From the NCBI GenBank assembly GCA_963931865.1, contig OZ007512.1, positions 9,433,160 to 9,497,159 on the forward strand: a stretch of DNA of 64,000 nucleotides, given 5' to 3'. The notes beneath the pieces are model-generated. The model made no database searches and had not been told where the DNA came from. It saw only the letters and a program-made list of their open reading frames with translations. Of the stretch, positions 1-11,641 are shown piece by piece; position 1 is the first letter of the stretch; every line of letters starts with the position of its first letter. The position numbers and the translations under genes were made by a program. Origin of the DNA: Axinella damicornis (lineage: Eukaryota > Porifera > Demospongiae > Axinellida > Axinellidae).

Positions 1-117
1 CAATCGTGTTTATGGTTTCGTGTGTCTCTGGTAATTGGCCATTGTGCTCAATGCACTTGAGTGGGTGCAACTACTCGTACTAGTGCTCATTCTCTCCTTG
101 TGTTATTTCATGTGCAG

Positions 118-198
118 CAGCAGCAGCTCTCCCAGAGCAGCCGGTGAACTCTGCCGACACCTCACCAACTACCTCCGCCAGTCCCAGGAAAGAGTCAG
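118..198 (+). CDS. Proline/serine-rich linker exon 1 of the A-B kinase gene
   Basis: An 81-nt exon lies between a CAG acceptor inside a (CAG)n run and a GTGAGG donor. Read in the only frame that joins to the following exon it gives a Ser/Thr/Pro-rich low-complexity linker ending in PRKES. It starts with two codon bases and ends with one, so it is a phase-1 symmetric exon that can be skipped without changing frame. The acceptor sits in repeated CAG triplets, so NAGNAG alternative splicing is possible. No domain is recognisable. The 5' part of the gene lies before the window. Confidence 0.5.
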
Positions 199-299
199 GT
201 GAGGGATTTTCACCCAAAAATTGTCCCCCCCCCCCAGAAGTTATGACACCAAATATCCCCCTGTGACCAAACCATGTTCGTCCCCCTCGTAAAATTCAG

Positions 300-330
<31 letters not shown>
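300..330. repeat. Poly-C tract
   Basis: Thirty-one consecutive C, inside an intron of the A-B kinase gene. It is one of eight homopolymer C/G tracts of at least 21 bases in the window. Confidence 0.95.
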
Positions 331-606
331 ACCACCATTCATTTCTGAAACTTATGGCAAAATGTGTGATTGAAATTAGGAAGACGTATCAACATCATGC
401 CTCGTGTGCCACATGCGCACAGGTGGCCTGACCTCATGTTTGCGTGTATAGCTAGTCTGCAAACAGTGCACTTAAGGACAATTTTTTTGAGAAGGAACTA
501 CTGCATCAGATGTGTGGCATGTTCATAGACTGTGTAACAGCTATTTGTGATTCAGTCTGAGTCAAATGGGACCTGGGTATAATGTATGTGTGTTCATTTT
601 GTGCAG

Positions 607-693
607 ATGCACTGCCAACTCCACAGAGAGGAACGTTCATCTTTCCACTTTCCCCCCAGTCACCTCCGGCCTTGATCCCAGTTAGCATGCTTG
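607..693 (+). CDS. Proline-rich linker exon 2 of the A-B kinase gene
   Basis: An 87-nt exon follows GTGCAG and ends at GTAAGT. It encodes ALPTPQRG followed by a Pro/Ser-rich stretch and ends with VSML. The minus-strand exon at 24747-24827 encodes the same ALPTPQRG start and an SPVSILG end, and in both genes this exon immediately precedes the kinase glycine-loop exon. It is phase-1 symmetric and joins in frame to 1249. It probably forms a flexible, non-catalytic tether between N-terminal domains and the kinase. Confidence 0.65.
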
Positions 694-1248
694 GTAAGTT
701 GAAGCATGGCTGCTCTCATAATGTACGTTGTGCTGTTATTATACACTATTGCATGGTTTTCAGCAGTCTGGTACAGGATGGGACTAGTGGGCATAGCTGA
801 AACCCATATGAACAGGAGCTCCAGAAATTGAGCTCCAGAAGAACATGTTACAGTGAAGCTGTAATATCAGTAATACTGTGTGCAGAACATGCTACATTGA
901 AGGTGTAACACCATATAATATAGCAGTATATAGCAATACAAAACATCACATTCTTGTCTACTGGTGTTAAAGCTGTTACGTTTGCAATGCACAATTATAT
1001 CCAGACTTCCATGTTACACAAGCAAAGCAAGGTGATATGCTGAGCTATCCAGAAGATGAAAACCTATAGCCATTGAGTCTTCCTTGGTCCCAATCTTTTG
1101 CACTACAATGCAGAGATTGCATAAATCCACAAACTGTGCAGAACGTGTACGCTAAAAACATTGGGATGATGGGATCTCTGTGGCATGTATTACTGGAGAT
1201 CATTAATTTTTGTATGACACTCAGCCTGGTGTGTGTCTGATATTACAG

Positions 1249-4200
1249 GTAGCAGCTTCAGCAAAGTAAGCTTAGTTGACATTGAGTACTCTGATCTGGA
1301 GATCAAGGAAAAGGTGGGATGTGGTGGGTCAGCAACAGTGTCAAAGGGGCGCTGGATTTCTAAGAACATGACTGTGGCCATCAAGATATCAATGGAGTTG
1401 GTGGAAAAAGAGGTAAGCTACAGTATACACATTTTTGAAATTGATGCCAAAATTTGCAACGTTTTTCCAACATGCGTTTGCACCACAAATCGGAAGGCTT
1501 CGTTCGAGAATCCGGAAGCGTCTTCCAAGAAGCAGAAGGCTTCTGTGAAGAGTGCTGGCTTTGTACATGCATAAGTTTCCGGAAAATGGTGCAGCTTCAC
1601 TTACGGATCTTTCGGAGCTTTTCTTAGCTCTTCCAGAGCTGTGTTTAGGTCTTCCAGAGTTTCGTTTGCAGCTCAGTGATGGAAGTGGTTCCACAAATGC
1701 GTGTCAGTTTTAAAGACGCGCGCTATAATACGGCTTACTATAGTTGGGCTACCGGTTAGGTTTAAAGGAAAGTTCTCACCAGGCCTATATACTGCAAGCT
1801 TCATGCAGTTTAGCCACGGACGAGAGAATGAGGGATCAAAAGTTGCTGAGTCAGCAAGGTCACAGCAGTAGTTAGAAGTTTGTGGTAGTGCTGATTCAGA
1901 ATTTGCTGGCACCAGTCTAGCTGGGTCTGGCACAGAGTCTTCAGCCCTCCCTTCAAGGTCTCATTTGCACGCTTTTGTCTTCTGCACATTTTGATACCTG
2001 AGCCTCGTTCCCACGTTAAGGCACTCCTTCTGCCATTGGACAGCCTTCATATTAGCCTCATGGCTAGGTGGCTTCATCCATACACCAACACTCTGTGTGT
2101 GTGTGTGTAAAACTGGTATAATTTTATTAAAAAATCGAGCCCAGGAATGCACCATCGAGTATGAGTCTGAACTGTTTCGCCATACGTTCAGATTTACAGT
2201 ATCAGTGTATATGACGTTTGAAGTGTAATGTTTCGTACATTTAAATGAATGAATGAAAGATTTTTTATGTCACACCCCATGGGCAGCAGGCCACATTTGG
2301 CCCATGAGACAATTTACATCACATACTATATGCACTTTAATTCATTAGTGTTTAATTCTTGTTCTGGTTCTGTAAGCTATGGGTGTTGTTGGCCTAATAG
2401 GTGTCCATTTCCAGCTTTGCATAGTGTTGCCATATCTGACAGACAGGCCAGGAATTCCTTCCTTTTCTTTATACTTAGCCTGTCTAGCAGCCCTTATAGT
2501 AAGCTCTTCATCACTTGATTCTTCAGAGTCTTCTTTTACACCTGCCCCAGGTTTCCTCTTTCTGGAGTCCAGCCCTCTTGTCCATCTTCATCAAAATACT
2601 GGACCCCAGGAACACCATCACGCTTCTCATAGCTAACCGACTGACAGGTTTTCAAGTCAAACTCAGGCGAAGAATCACATGTGTCCAAGTCGCCACTTCC
2701 ACCAGGTGCTGTTTCGTTTGTAACGGCTGGCCGCGTCTGAACGATCTGCTGCTCGTGCAGAAACCAGTGCTCTTGAACTAGCTACACAAATATATCACAA
2801 GACTGCATGAGGTAAACTGCATCTGAAGAGGCTCAGGAGAAGGCAAATCAGTGCTGCTATGAGATGAAAGATTCTTCCTGCATTGTTGGCAAGAGGGAAC
2901 AGATCTGCGAAAATGACTGTACGGCGAGACAAGGTGACAGTTCCAAGATGAGACAATGTCGGGCACGCTTTCGGTCTGAACTCCCACCTCGGCAGAGACC
3001 AGCACGGACACTGCTGGAGCCTCCTGAGCTTGTGCTTGCTTAGCTTTCTTCTTGCTTCTTTTCTTTTTCTTGCTCTTGGGCGAGTTCGGAGAGGTGCCAC
3101 CATTTTCACACTTTATGCCAGCTGAGACCTCCCAGAAAAAAGACACCGAAAATCCCGAAGAGTTCTGGCGAACAGTCCAGTTAGCCTTATCCAGTCGAAC
3201 ACACCGTCCTTGTACTCAACCAGCGCCGACAAAGGGAACCCAAGTTTCCCCAGTTGGGAGTAATATGCGTGAAGACCGGAGACCAACTTTTCGCTCACCG
3301 CCATTATAACGTTCCATTGAATAGCCGCCATTATAAAGTTCCATTGAATTGGAGGTGAGGCCTGAGTATAAACTTCTGTCCAGAGCATGCACGGGGACAG
3401 TGCTGTACACTACCCGGTGCTGTACAAATCCATGTGGATTTACCATGCTGTACAAATCCATGTGGATTTACCATATAGCTATTATGGAGACAGATCACAC
3501 ACCACTCGACTACGACTAGTGTAGGGCTTGCTCGTCTGAAGGTTCAATAATCACTAGTATCCCGCCTTTGACGGAACAATAAGCCCTTGCCGTAGTATAA
3601 AATTATGTATTTCACAGTACAATGAACGCATTACAGCCCAGAGTACTTGTTTGGGCGAGCCTGAGCGACCCCCACATAGTCATGATCTCCACTGTCTGTC
3701 TGTTTTGGTGTCCGTTTAGCGTATGACCATATATCCAAGTGGAAAACCATAATGTTGCGCCACGCACATACTGGACTGCCGAAGCATTGTGCACGATGGG
3801 GCCCAGGGTGGAGAGCCTGCTACGTTTGCACGGCAATGATGAGCTACATGTATGACCTTGAAACTGCAGACTGCCATGAACGATAAATTGTGCATGGGCT
3901 CTAGCAAGCTACGTACTACCGTCGGTGAAACTTGAAATTGCAGACTAAGTGGAGGATGAGCTGCGAACGTGAAACTGCACAAGTTGAGCTTGAAACTGCA
4001 TGAGTCGAGCTTGAAACTGCACACCATCGTCAACCTGAGGCTCAGGGTACGGGTAGTGTACAGCCCGTGCATGCTCTGGACACAAGTTTATACTCAGGCC
4101 TCACCCCCAACTTCCCTCCAGTATGTATGCTGTGCCGCTCGTGGACTACTTATAATATGCACTGTGTTAGTTTGTTCTGTTTCTGGTTATTGATACATGA

Positions 4201-4517
4201 ACCCTACAACATTGCCAGTATAGTAATTGTAAATGACTTTTTCAGGCAAGCCCCACAATGCCCTGCATTCTCCTAATTTAAGAGTATCTGCACTGTATCT
4301 GCTCAGGTTAGAATCCTCAGCTCACTGGATCATCCCTCCATCGTCCGGTACTACGGGACAGCCTCACAGGATAATGTGCACTACATTGTCACAGGTTTGC
4401 CAAATATCAGGCTAATGAGTGCCATCTATAGACAATGTCAACCAAAGAGCTCTCATCCAAGAGTAGCAAAATCAGTATACCGTAGTCTCGTGAAAGAGTG
4501 CTCACCCTTGAAAGAGT

Positions 4518-4559
<42 letters not shown>

Positions 4560-7500
4560 ACCCACCCACCCACACACACACACACCACACGCTTTTGGCT
4601 CAATTTCTTGTTTAGGGTGAAAGTTTACTCGAATGAGTGCCACCCTGGCACTATAGCCTCGTACCTCGTGTGACGCATTTGTGAGATGTTCTATATATGC
4701 ATATCTGAGGTATGAAACTTGGCTTGCAGAGAGTCTCTATGAGTCTGCATATCCGTTTCTATGTGTGTTGGCTTGCTTGTGAAGACAATGATACACGGGA
4801 CCTCCATGTGGGACCTCATCGAGAAAAAAAAAGGAAAGAACAAAGGTGGGCACTCTTTCGGGGTTGAATGCAGAAACACTTGGAAGATCGCCCACCCCCC
4901 TGTTCTGTGAGCATGTAAGGTGCACCACCCATGGGCGCTCTTTCACGAGAGTACGGTACATATGAAGTGTACGTACTCTTGGAGGTTTATGAGGGAAATA
5001 ACTATATCACATTGAAAGTGAACATGAACCTACCCTACGTAGTGACCTTACAATGCTGTCCGTGTTACAAGTGCCAGCTGCTCTTCCTGGCAGTGCAATT
5101 CATTGCCTCAGGTCTTACTCTCACCTTGTGGATTGCATCCACCAGCTCATCCTTACAGATATAGCCTCATTCCTAGGCAACCAGTTGGCAGCTATAGCCT
5201 ATGGCTAACCCCGATTAACACAGATGTTATGTGACGTCATATACTGCCAGTGGCACTCAGTCGAAGTGACCAATAGCCCAGGGAAGATAACAATACTCAC
5301 AACCTCACACACGCATACAAGCTCCCAGTTTCAGAACAGTTGTAAGGTGACCCAGTGCATGACAGCTACCATGAGGGTGTAGTCAGAATCTTCATGGGCC
5401 TTTCCTGAGAGCCACTCCATCCAATGGGAAGAGAAAAGTCCTCATGACTCCACCACCAGAGTGCATGGGAATCTGTGCAATAATTATACATTTGGGCAGG
5501 TGCAAGATAAGTAGCAATCATGACGGTTTCGTTTTGTATACCTTTCCTGTTCTTTCCCTACCTAAACATTGAATAGCACACCTCAAATTGACTTGTACGA
5601 TTTTCTTTGCAGAATTTGCCGAAAATCGTTCCGTCTGTGACTACATTTTCAAAGAGAATAGGCAGCCTCCTCTATTCTTGAGATTACTCTGGGCAGCACA
5701 AGTAGCTGAAGGTACAGTTCATAAGTTTATTTTGATTTGGAATGCCGCATCTGCAATACAGAAGTTTTTCATGCAGCCATTAACAGGGGGATGGTGATGA
5801 CATCATCACTGAACTTGCTTTAGTTAAAACGGCATTGCTCAAACTTGTTTTACTGGAAGGACAAAGGGCAAATTCCTTTTTTTAAGACGAACTACCTTTC
5901 ACCAGAAAACCAAGTGGGATTCAATACCAGGACAGAGCCTGAGTTCAGCTCTAGAGACTCTCATTCCTCTATCAGTGCACCACTGCACACCCCTCAGTTA
6001 CTGAAACATTTTATGTGCAGCAAAGTGCTATACTCAGCCTATATATACCAAGAAATATTATGAGTTTGTTGCTGTGGTATTGTAACAAGAGAGCAACTTA
6101 AGGTAGTTGTGCGTACTAATTAATTTAAGCAATTTGGGTGTGTAGCAGATTTGGCAGGTCGCGGGCAAGTGATTTTGGAATTAATGTCATCTAATTAAAA
6201 ATATGTTGCAATCTGCAAGTCCTGCCATGAATGGAAACCAACTGTGGTACTCAAACACTTCATGGTAAGTGCTACTTGTGTACCAAGCCAGGATGTTCTG
6301 GAGCAGCAAACAACGGAGACAGCGAATATTCAGTATTGATGGAATTAAATAATTTTTCTGTACGTCTCAGTTTCATTGCACGCAAGCTACTGCTACTGTT
6401 CTTTCTCAGGATCAAGACAGGCCCAGTCGGAGGGGGCTACGTTGAGTTTATGCAAGTATGCTTCCGAACTAGCCGGATACAGAGTTAACAGTGTTATCGC
6501 GCGCAAATTTTCCTGTTTTTGTACACCTTGCAGGGGAGAAATGATGATGAGACGTTCGTTCGACGCCATATGACAATGTAGCCCCCTCGAGTAACCAGTG
6601 GAAGAGCTGCCTGCGAAGAGCATTTTAGCTAAATACATTCAGCTGATTTTTGAGACGTACAGAAAAAACAGTGCTGTATTTCGCCGAGATTTGCAGCTGG
6701 CGTTGTCACGGTACGAAGTTCGTATAACGTAGCGCTCAGCTAGACACGCTGTCAATGGATGCTCAACAGCCTTGGAAGAAGAAAGGTGGCACAGCATCTT
6801 GGATGGCTGCTGATGGAGCGCTCGAGAGCGGTGATTCGGAACTCGAATCACGCCTCCAATAATTGCGCGGTCACGCGCGCGTAATCATTGCTTGCCCGCC
6901 ACCTTAATTTTAGCATGTTTACCGATTTGTTCAAGTGGCAACCGCACAGCTAGTACAACAGGTAGGGCAAACTCACTTTTCGGAATGATGATTCAGACTC
7001 ACGTGCATTAAGGAATGGTTAGCCTAATACGTAGCAATGCTATCAAACACTGTATTTGTAACTGTGTACATCCAGGTGTCTTGGTTCAGTTCCAATATAC
7101 TTATGTTTATTGAACAGGTGCACCTTTTGTTGTTGTTTACCAGTAAGTCCCGCCCCCTGGCTCCGCCCACATCCGGTTCTAGAAGCGTGTTAGCACACAC
7201 CCTTCAGGGACATATACTGCCTGAGGCGGAGACTAAGACGCCAGAGCTCGGGCCTCAAATTTAGTACGTAGGTTAGGCCTGTGGGGGTTGTTCATAAACC
7301 GGCGGGGGACACGGGTAAGCCTTACCAAACAGCGAAAAAACCCGAAAGTCTGCCTCCACGTCAGCCCAGAGCCATTGTAAACAAAGTGTTTTGACCGTTA
7401 TTTCAGTAATGACAATAGACTGACAAGTCCCCCGTCGAATTCTACTTCAGTGTTCCTTGGAGCTTCTCTTGCGCCACATAACGCTACAATACAGGCGCGT

Positions 7501-8742
7501 TTTCATCTCCGCCTTCGCTCCAACACTTTCCATGTACACGATCGGCAGCATACAGTCTGAAGGTCAAGCATATACTGCCGTTCGAAATCCACACAGGAGC
7601 GGCACCACGGAGTCACACAAGCAACTACGAAAGGTATAGGCTACAACTACCACAAAGCGAAGCTACAACTATCATCCAGAGAGACACACTAGTAGACTAT
7701 ACTCTGCTGGTTTTGTTAGACCGCCATTATCTTTCTCCGTACACTAAATGATTATTTCCGCACACTAGCAATTATTTCCGCACATTCTCCGTGTAACGTG
7801 CATTAGATTGATCCACGACTTAATACACCCGAGGACCTTACTTTCTACCAGCTCCTACTATACAGCTATCACCGTTCCCAGGCTATCACCGTTCCCGAAA
7901 ACTTGTGGTCAACAATCAGCATCTTGATACAGGTGTTGCATTGATACGACATTCCCGTTGCATCTGTGGATGATTCCACATGTTAATTAGTGAAGATCTT
8001 TTTTTCAATCAAGATTATAACACGTGTCACATTCTCAGGAATGGTCTACCTTCATAATCACAAGCTGGACATTATCCACAGAGATCTGAAGTCCAGCAAT
8101 GGTAAGAAAGATTTTACGTATCTGCATTAATGGTTGTACTGTACTCTCCCGCCATTGGAATAAATGCCCTCCCTTCCTTTGACCCCCAAGTTCTTAAACA
8201 TCGTAGTTTGACTCGTTTAAACGCCCCATTATTGAGCGTCATCTAGAATATCAATATCTCTAATAATGTACAGTAATCCTTGAATCCTTTATTAACTCAT
8301 TACCTACTACTGCAAACAGCTTAAAGAAGCAGAAGAACATGTACAAAGTATTAACGCCTAATATTAACCCCCTTATTTAAATTCTTATGGGCTTATGGGT
8401 ATCCTCCGGGCTCATTTGGCTGCTACGGGGTGCAATGGGTTAACTTAAACAGTTCTGTTTGAAAAGCTTTTAGCTTAGCAAACAAAGTCATAAAACTGTC
8501 ATAGTGTTTTCGTTTCCCCCTGAAGACCTAGACACGTCGGAAACACCCAGTCTTCATCTCCAGTCGCCACTAGCACTGACAATGCAAGTTACCTCGCTGC
8601 TCGGTTGGTAGTACCAGCTGACTTCAGAAATGTCTCGTGATACACATGACCAACGTAGTTGCTGTTCGTCCGGATAGCTACAGCAAAGTCCTCCTTTTTT
8701 CATCTCTCCGTGCCCTCCCCACTTAGAATGAAAGTATTGTGT

Positions 8743-8773
<31 letters not shown>

Positions 8774-11503
8774 GGGGGGGACTACGGTGCATGTCTAACT
8801 CATATCTGCACTGTTGTGGACTGGTCTTTTGTCTGGGTATGAGCTGTTCAATATTCTGGTATCCATGACAATGATTGTATATCTCTTCCTCCCTGCAGTT
8901 GTCCTCACATCTGCACTGAATGCGAAGGTAACAAACTATGATATCACTGACTCTATATATAGCCTGAAGCATGTGGAGTATAAGCTAGTCCTTGCGTAAA
9001 CACTTCAACTCTCTGTCTCAGATCTGTGATCTTGGATCTGCTCGCATGTTGGAGCACACGACACAGAACTTCACGGCTGTTGGTACAAGTGCCTGGATAG
9101 CTCCAGAGGTTGTGGGCAGTAAACACTGCTATAAGTCACATGCATTTGGTGCATATGTCTGTTATTTTCAGATTATTCTATGCTTTTTTCCTCAGATCTT
9201 GCGAGGGGATGCAGTTTCCAAATCCTGTGATGTCTACTCGTATGGTGTACTGCTCTTTGAGATAGTAACAGAAAAAGTTCCATTCCAGGGTGTGCACAAT
9301 GCCTTGATACCGTCTAAGACAGTCGACGGCCAGGTGACTAACAACTCTAAGTGACTGACAAGAAAGTATCGCAATTCACAAGCAAGAGTTTGTTTCAATG
9401 AAGATACAAGCCAGCTTACTATTAAGTCACTTGTGCATTCTATTCTCTGGTTACTTAGCTACTATACAGTGCATTTTAGTGGGACAATTTTAAGGTTACG
9501 GGATACTCGTGCGCGCCGTGTGAAATGTTTTGGGAAATGTATACTCAATTTCGCTAACCAAAATCTCTGGTACGAAGAGCGTGAGCAACTTGATTCTGGA
9601 GGTGGAGGTGCGCTGTCACAAGGTGCAGGGCATGGCGGAAGCTTTTTTGATAGCATAATCCTTGGCTAATTTATCTGCTGTCTTGCTTGAGAAAAGCGGG
9701 AAATACGGCTTTTTGGTGAACTGAACTGCTCGTTTTTGCACAGCTATACAGCATATCCATAAAACATCATAATACTGTCATGACTAATTAATACTAAATG
9801 TTCTTGAGTTCATTGTGTACAGCCAACATGATTATGTCACCTCAAAGTTTCAGTACAGTAGTCATGCCCCTGAGTAGAGTTTGTGTTGATGCAAACTGTA
9901 CAGGTTTCCATAACTAAAGTACTAAAGGATTGCGGCTGTAATCTGATTGCACATCTGTCATTTTATAATTCTATGCATGCAGCGCCCGACCATTCCTGAG
10001 ACGTGTGAACCACATCTAGCAGACCTGATTAAGCGCTGCTGGGACCAAGATCCAAAGGTGCTGAATCGGTCATTGTGGTCATGTCATAAAACATTCATGC
10101 TGACACAGCTTATTTCTTCATGTCTTATATTATACCAAGGATTATTGCATAATAATATTATACAATTACTGTACTAGTGGAATGCAGGACATTGGAGGGC
10201 GAGCCTGAGCGAAGTGCATGCACTGGGACATGCAAGGAGCAGTTGCATTCACATGACTGTCAGAATGTGATTGGGCAGTGAACATGCCACAGAAATTATG
10301 GCACTAAACATACACTCGTACACATCACAGCAACTGTGAGTCAGGTTAGCGTTTATAGCTGAAGCAGTCTAGCACCAACATCACCGGCCATGGCGGCAGG
10401 TCCACGAGCAGTCACCGTCTTTGTCCGAGTGTTGCCACCGAGGAGGCAGAATGTTCGTGGTGCTCTAGCCAATGTCCACGAGTGGTCTCTCCTCCTTTTT
10501 TGTCGCCATCGTCTATCGAACAGGTAGCTAGACGGTTCGCGATTCCTTACACTGAGGAGGTGCGTAGCTAGTCTCGTGCCCAGACCCTCCCGAAAAGCGG
10601 AAAGAGGGTCTGGTGTTCTGAGCGACATTTCTTGATTCATGGGGTGTGGTCGCTCTCGGATTTTCAAGCTCGAATCAGATTACAGAACGCGAATGACGTA
10701 GTCAATCAGCGTAAGTCATAGGTACGGTACATGTAACAGTGCAGTGTAGCTAGTACGGACGGTATGTCAGTGAAATGGATACGACAGGCCTACCGAAGAG
10801 CGAGCTGAGGCAGTAAGCCAAATCGATTATCTTGCCGGCTGGTTTTGGGAAATCTCTGTGTTTCGTGACCCTTCCACTCATCTTTGACAACCTCAGATAG
10901 AATTCTGTACAAGCGCAGGGCAACTGTACGTTGTTGTTGGCCCTTTGGTGTCACTCGTGAAGGACCAAATGCGCTGCTACAGTAAGCTTATAAGAATAGT
11001 GATAGGTGCGCTTTCATTGGAGAGGACATACAGAATGCAGGTAATTACATTCCTTACGCCGTATAGCCCCGCCCCATGCGCCAAGAAATATCGCTCAGAA
11101 CACCAGACCCTCTTTCCGCTTTTCGGGAGGGTCTGGGCACGAGACTAGTGCGTAGCTAGAGTTCGTTGAATTTGAATATTATTGTGTACGTGCAAGTGAA
11201 ATTCGCTGATTTAAAATTTACGGTAGCTAATTGCAAGAGCCAAGCAAACATACACACGCACTGCGCAATGAAGTCACGCTAGTGTGGGGCTCGCTCAGGC
11301 TAATCTGCACACACGTTCTACCAATTAGCTACTACTGATTTTCTTTACCAGCTTTTTGTTGATCAAAATTATTTGCATAACGTAGTCTGGTATGGAATGG
11401 GAGTGACTGTCCATTGAGGTGTTTGTGTAATATTCATTGATTTTCTGTGTACCACAGGCTAGGCCAAGTTTTCCAGAGATCTTGGAGGCTCTGAGTGGTC
11501 ACT
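1249..11503 (+). CDS. Kinase A: first MLK/ZAK-like kinase domain of a tandem-kinase gene
   Basis: Nine exons form one complete protein kinase domain: 1249-1412, 4307-4394, 5613-5711, 8039-8101, 8899-8927, 9022-9108, 9196-9333, 9983-10057 and 11458-11503. All have GT-AG junctions and compatible phases. The glycine loop is GCGGSATV, followed by VAIK (ATP lysine), IIHRDLKSSN (catalytic loop), ICDLGSAR (metal-binding DLG in place of DFG), WIAPE, CDVYSYGVLLFEI and RPTIPETCEP. The pattern SLDHPSI-YYGTA plus HRDLKS-N resembles MAP3K MLK/ZAK (TKL group). The catalytic-loop exon is 63 nt against 57 in paralogues, adding two residues before the HRD. The last exon could read through to a stop at 11569-11571, or splice at GTGAGT (11504) into kinase B. 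The gene is probably a cytosolic Ser/Thr kinase. Introns hold many repeats. Confidence 0.8.
1437..1690. repeat. Intronic dispersed repeat with CTTCCGGA/CTTCCAGA micro-motifs (copy 1)
   Basis: This segment is dense in short TCGGAAGGCTTC and CTTCCAGAG motifs in both orientations. Related segments occur at about 45840-46030, 50145-50440 and 61970-62180, each inside or next to a kinase gene. The two later minus-strand copies carry AAATGGTGCAGCTTTGC in reverse complement, matching AAATGGTGCAGCTTCAC here. It is a non-coding repeat of unknown class, and short ORFs across it are shadows. Confidence 0.6.
2480..3146 (-). pseudogene. Relic of a Lys/Arg-rich ORF on the antisense strand of intron A1
   Basis: On the minus strand a basic segment (KSKKKKRSKKKAKQAQ) is followed, after about 300 bases, by VSYEKRDG and EGWTP and then, in a shifted frame, an acidic EESSDEE stretch. 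The same order (KKKRKRKTKAKKAAQ, then DEEGWTPVIGKR, then SSDE) occurs on the minus strand at 12696-13495, in an intron of kinase B. Two copies in equivalent places suggest a duplicated gene fragment or transposon accessory ORF. Frames are broken and I do not recognise the family. Confidence 0.4.
3345..4115. mobile_element. Terminal-inverted-repeat element in intron A1
   Basis: The sequence at 3345-3415 (GAGGCCTGAGTATAAACTT, then AGAGCATGCACGGG) reappears in reverse complement at about 4038-4115. The arms are about 65-70 bases and enclose roughly 620 bases without a convincing ORF. A 27-base direct repeat (GCTGTACAAATCCATGTGG) sits just inside the left arm at 3419-3473. It is consistent with a non-autonomous DNA transposon. 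No target duplication was resolved. Confidence 0.5.
4519..4559. repeat. Poly-C tract
   Basis: Forty-one consecutive C followed by (CCCA)n and (CA)n, in the intron after exon 4307-4394. Confidence 0.95.
8287..8446. mobile_element. Short element with TTAAC(T/C)CATT ends
   Basis: The left end TTAACTCATTACCTACTACT matches the reverse complement of the right end, AATGGGTTAAC preceded by CTACGGGGTGC. The ends are imperfect inverted repeats next to TTAA, about 150 bases apart, in the intron after catalytic-loop exon 8039-8101. It resembles a piggyBac-like MITE but the match is imperfect. Confidence 0.35.
8757..8780. repeat. Poly-G tract following (GT)n
   Basis: Twenty-four consecutive G directly after a (GT)n microsatellite, in an intron of kinase A. 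Confidence 0.95.
10569..11147. mobile_element. MITE-like element, TAGTCTCG termini, 9-bp target-site duplication
   Basis: Terminal inverted repeats of about 80 bases begin TAGTCTCGTGCCCAGACCC and flank about 420 internal bases. The element is bounded by GTGCGTAGC at 10560-10568 and again at 11148-11156, a perfect 9-base direct repeat. Its inner arm ends with TCTGGTGTTCTGAGCGA on both sides. It lies in the last intron of kinase A. The minus ORF at 10353-10667 only spans its left arm. The 9-bp duplication fits Mutator- or Merlin-type transposition, which is inference. Confidence 0.8.
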
Positions 11504-11641
11504 GTGAGTGTGTAGCAGGCACCTTCTCCCTCTGTATGAAACTTAAAAATGTACCATTCATGGACTTATAATTATGGTAATGCATACAAAATGCATCGCA
11601 TTGTGCTACTTCATAAAATGCAATCCAACACTCCAATTTAG

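Noticed and set aside
6200..7640. Several 60-90 codon ORFs in the long intron of kinase A
   Set aside because: No domain, repeat or splice support. Lengths are within chance for this base composition. I see nothing convincing in this stretch.
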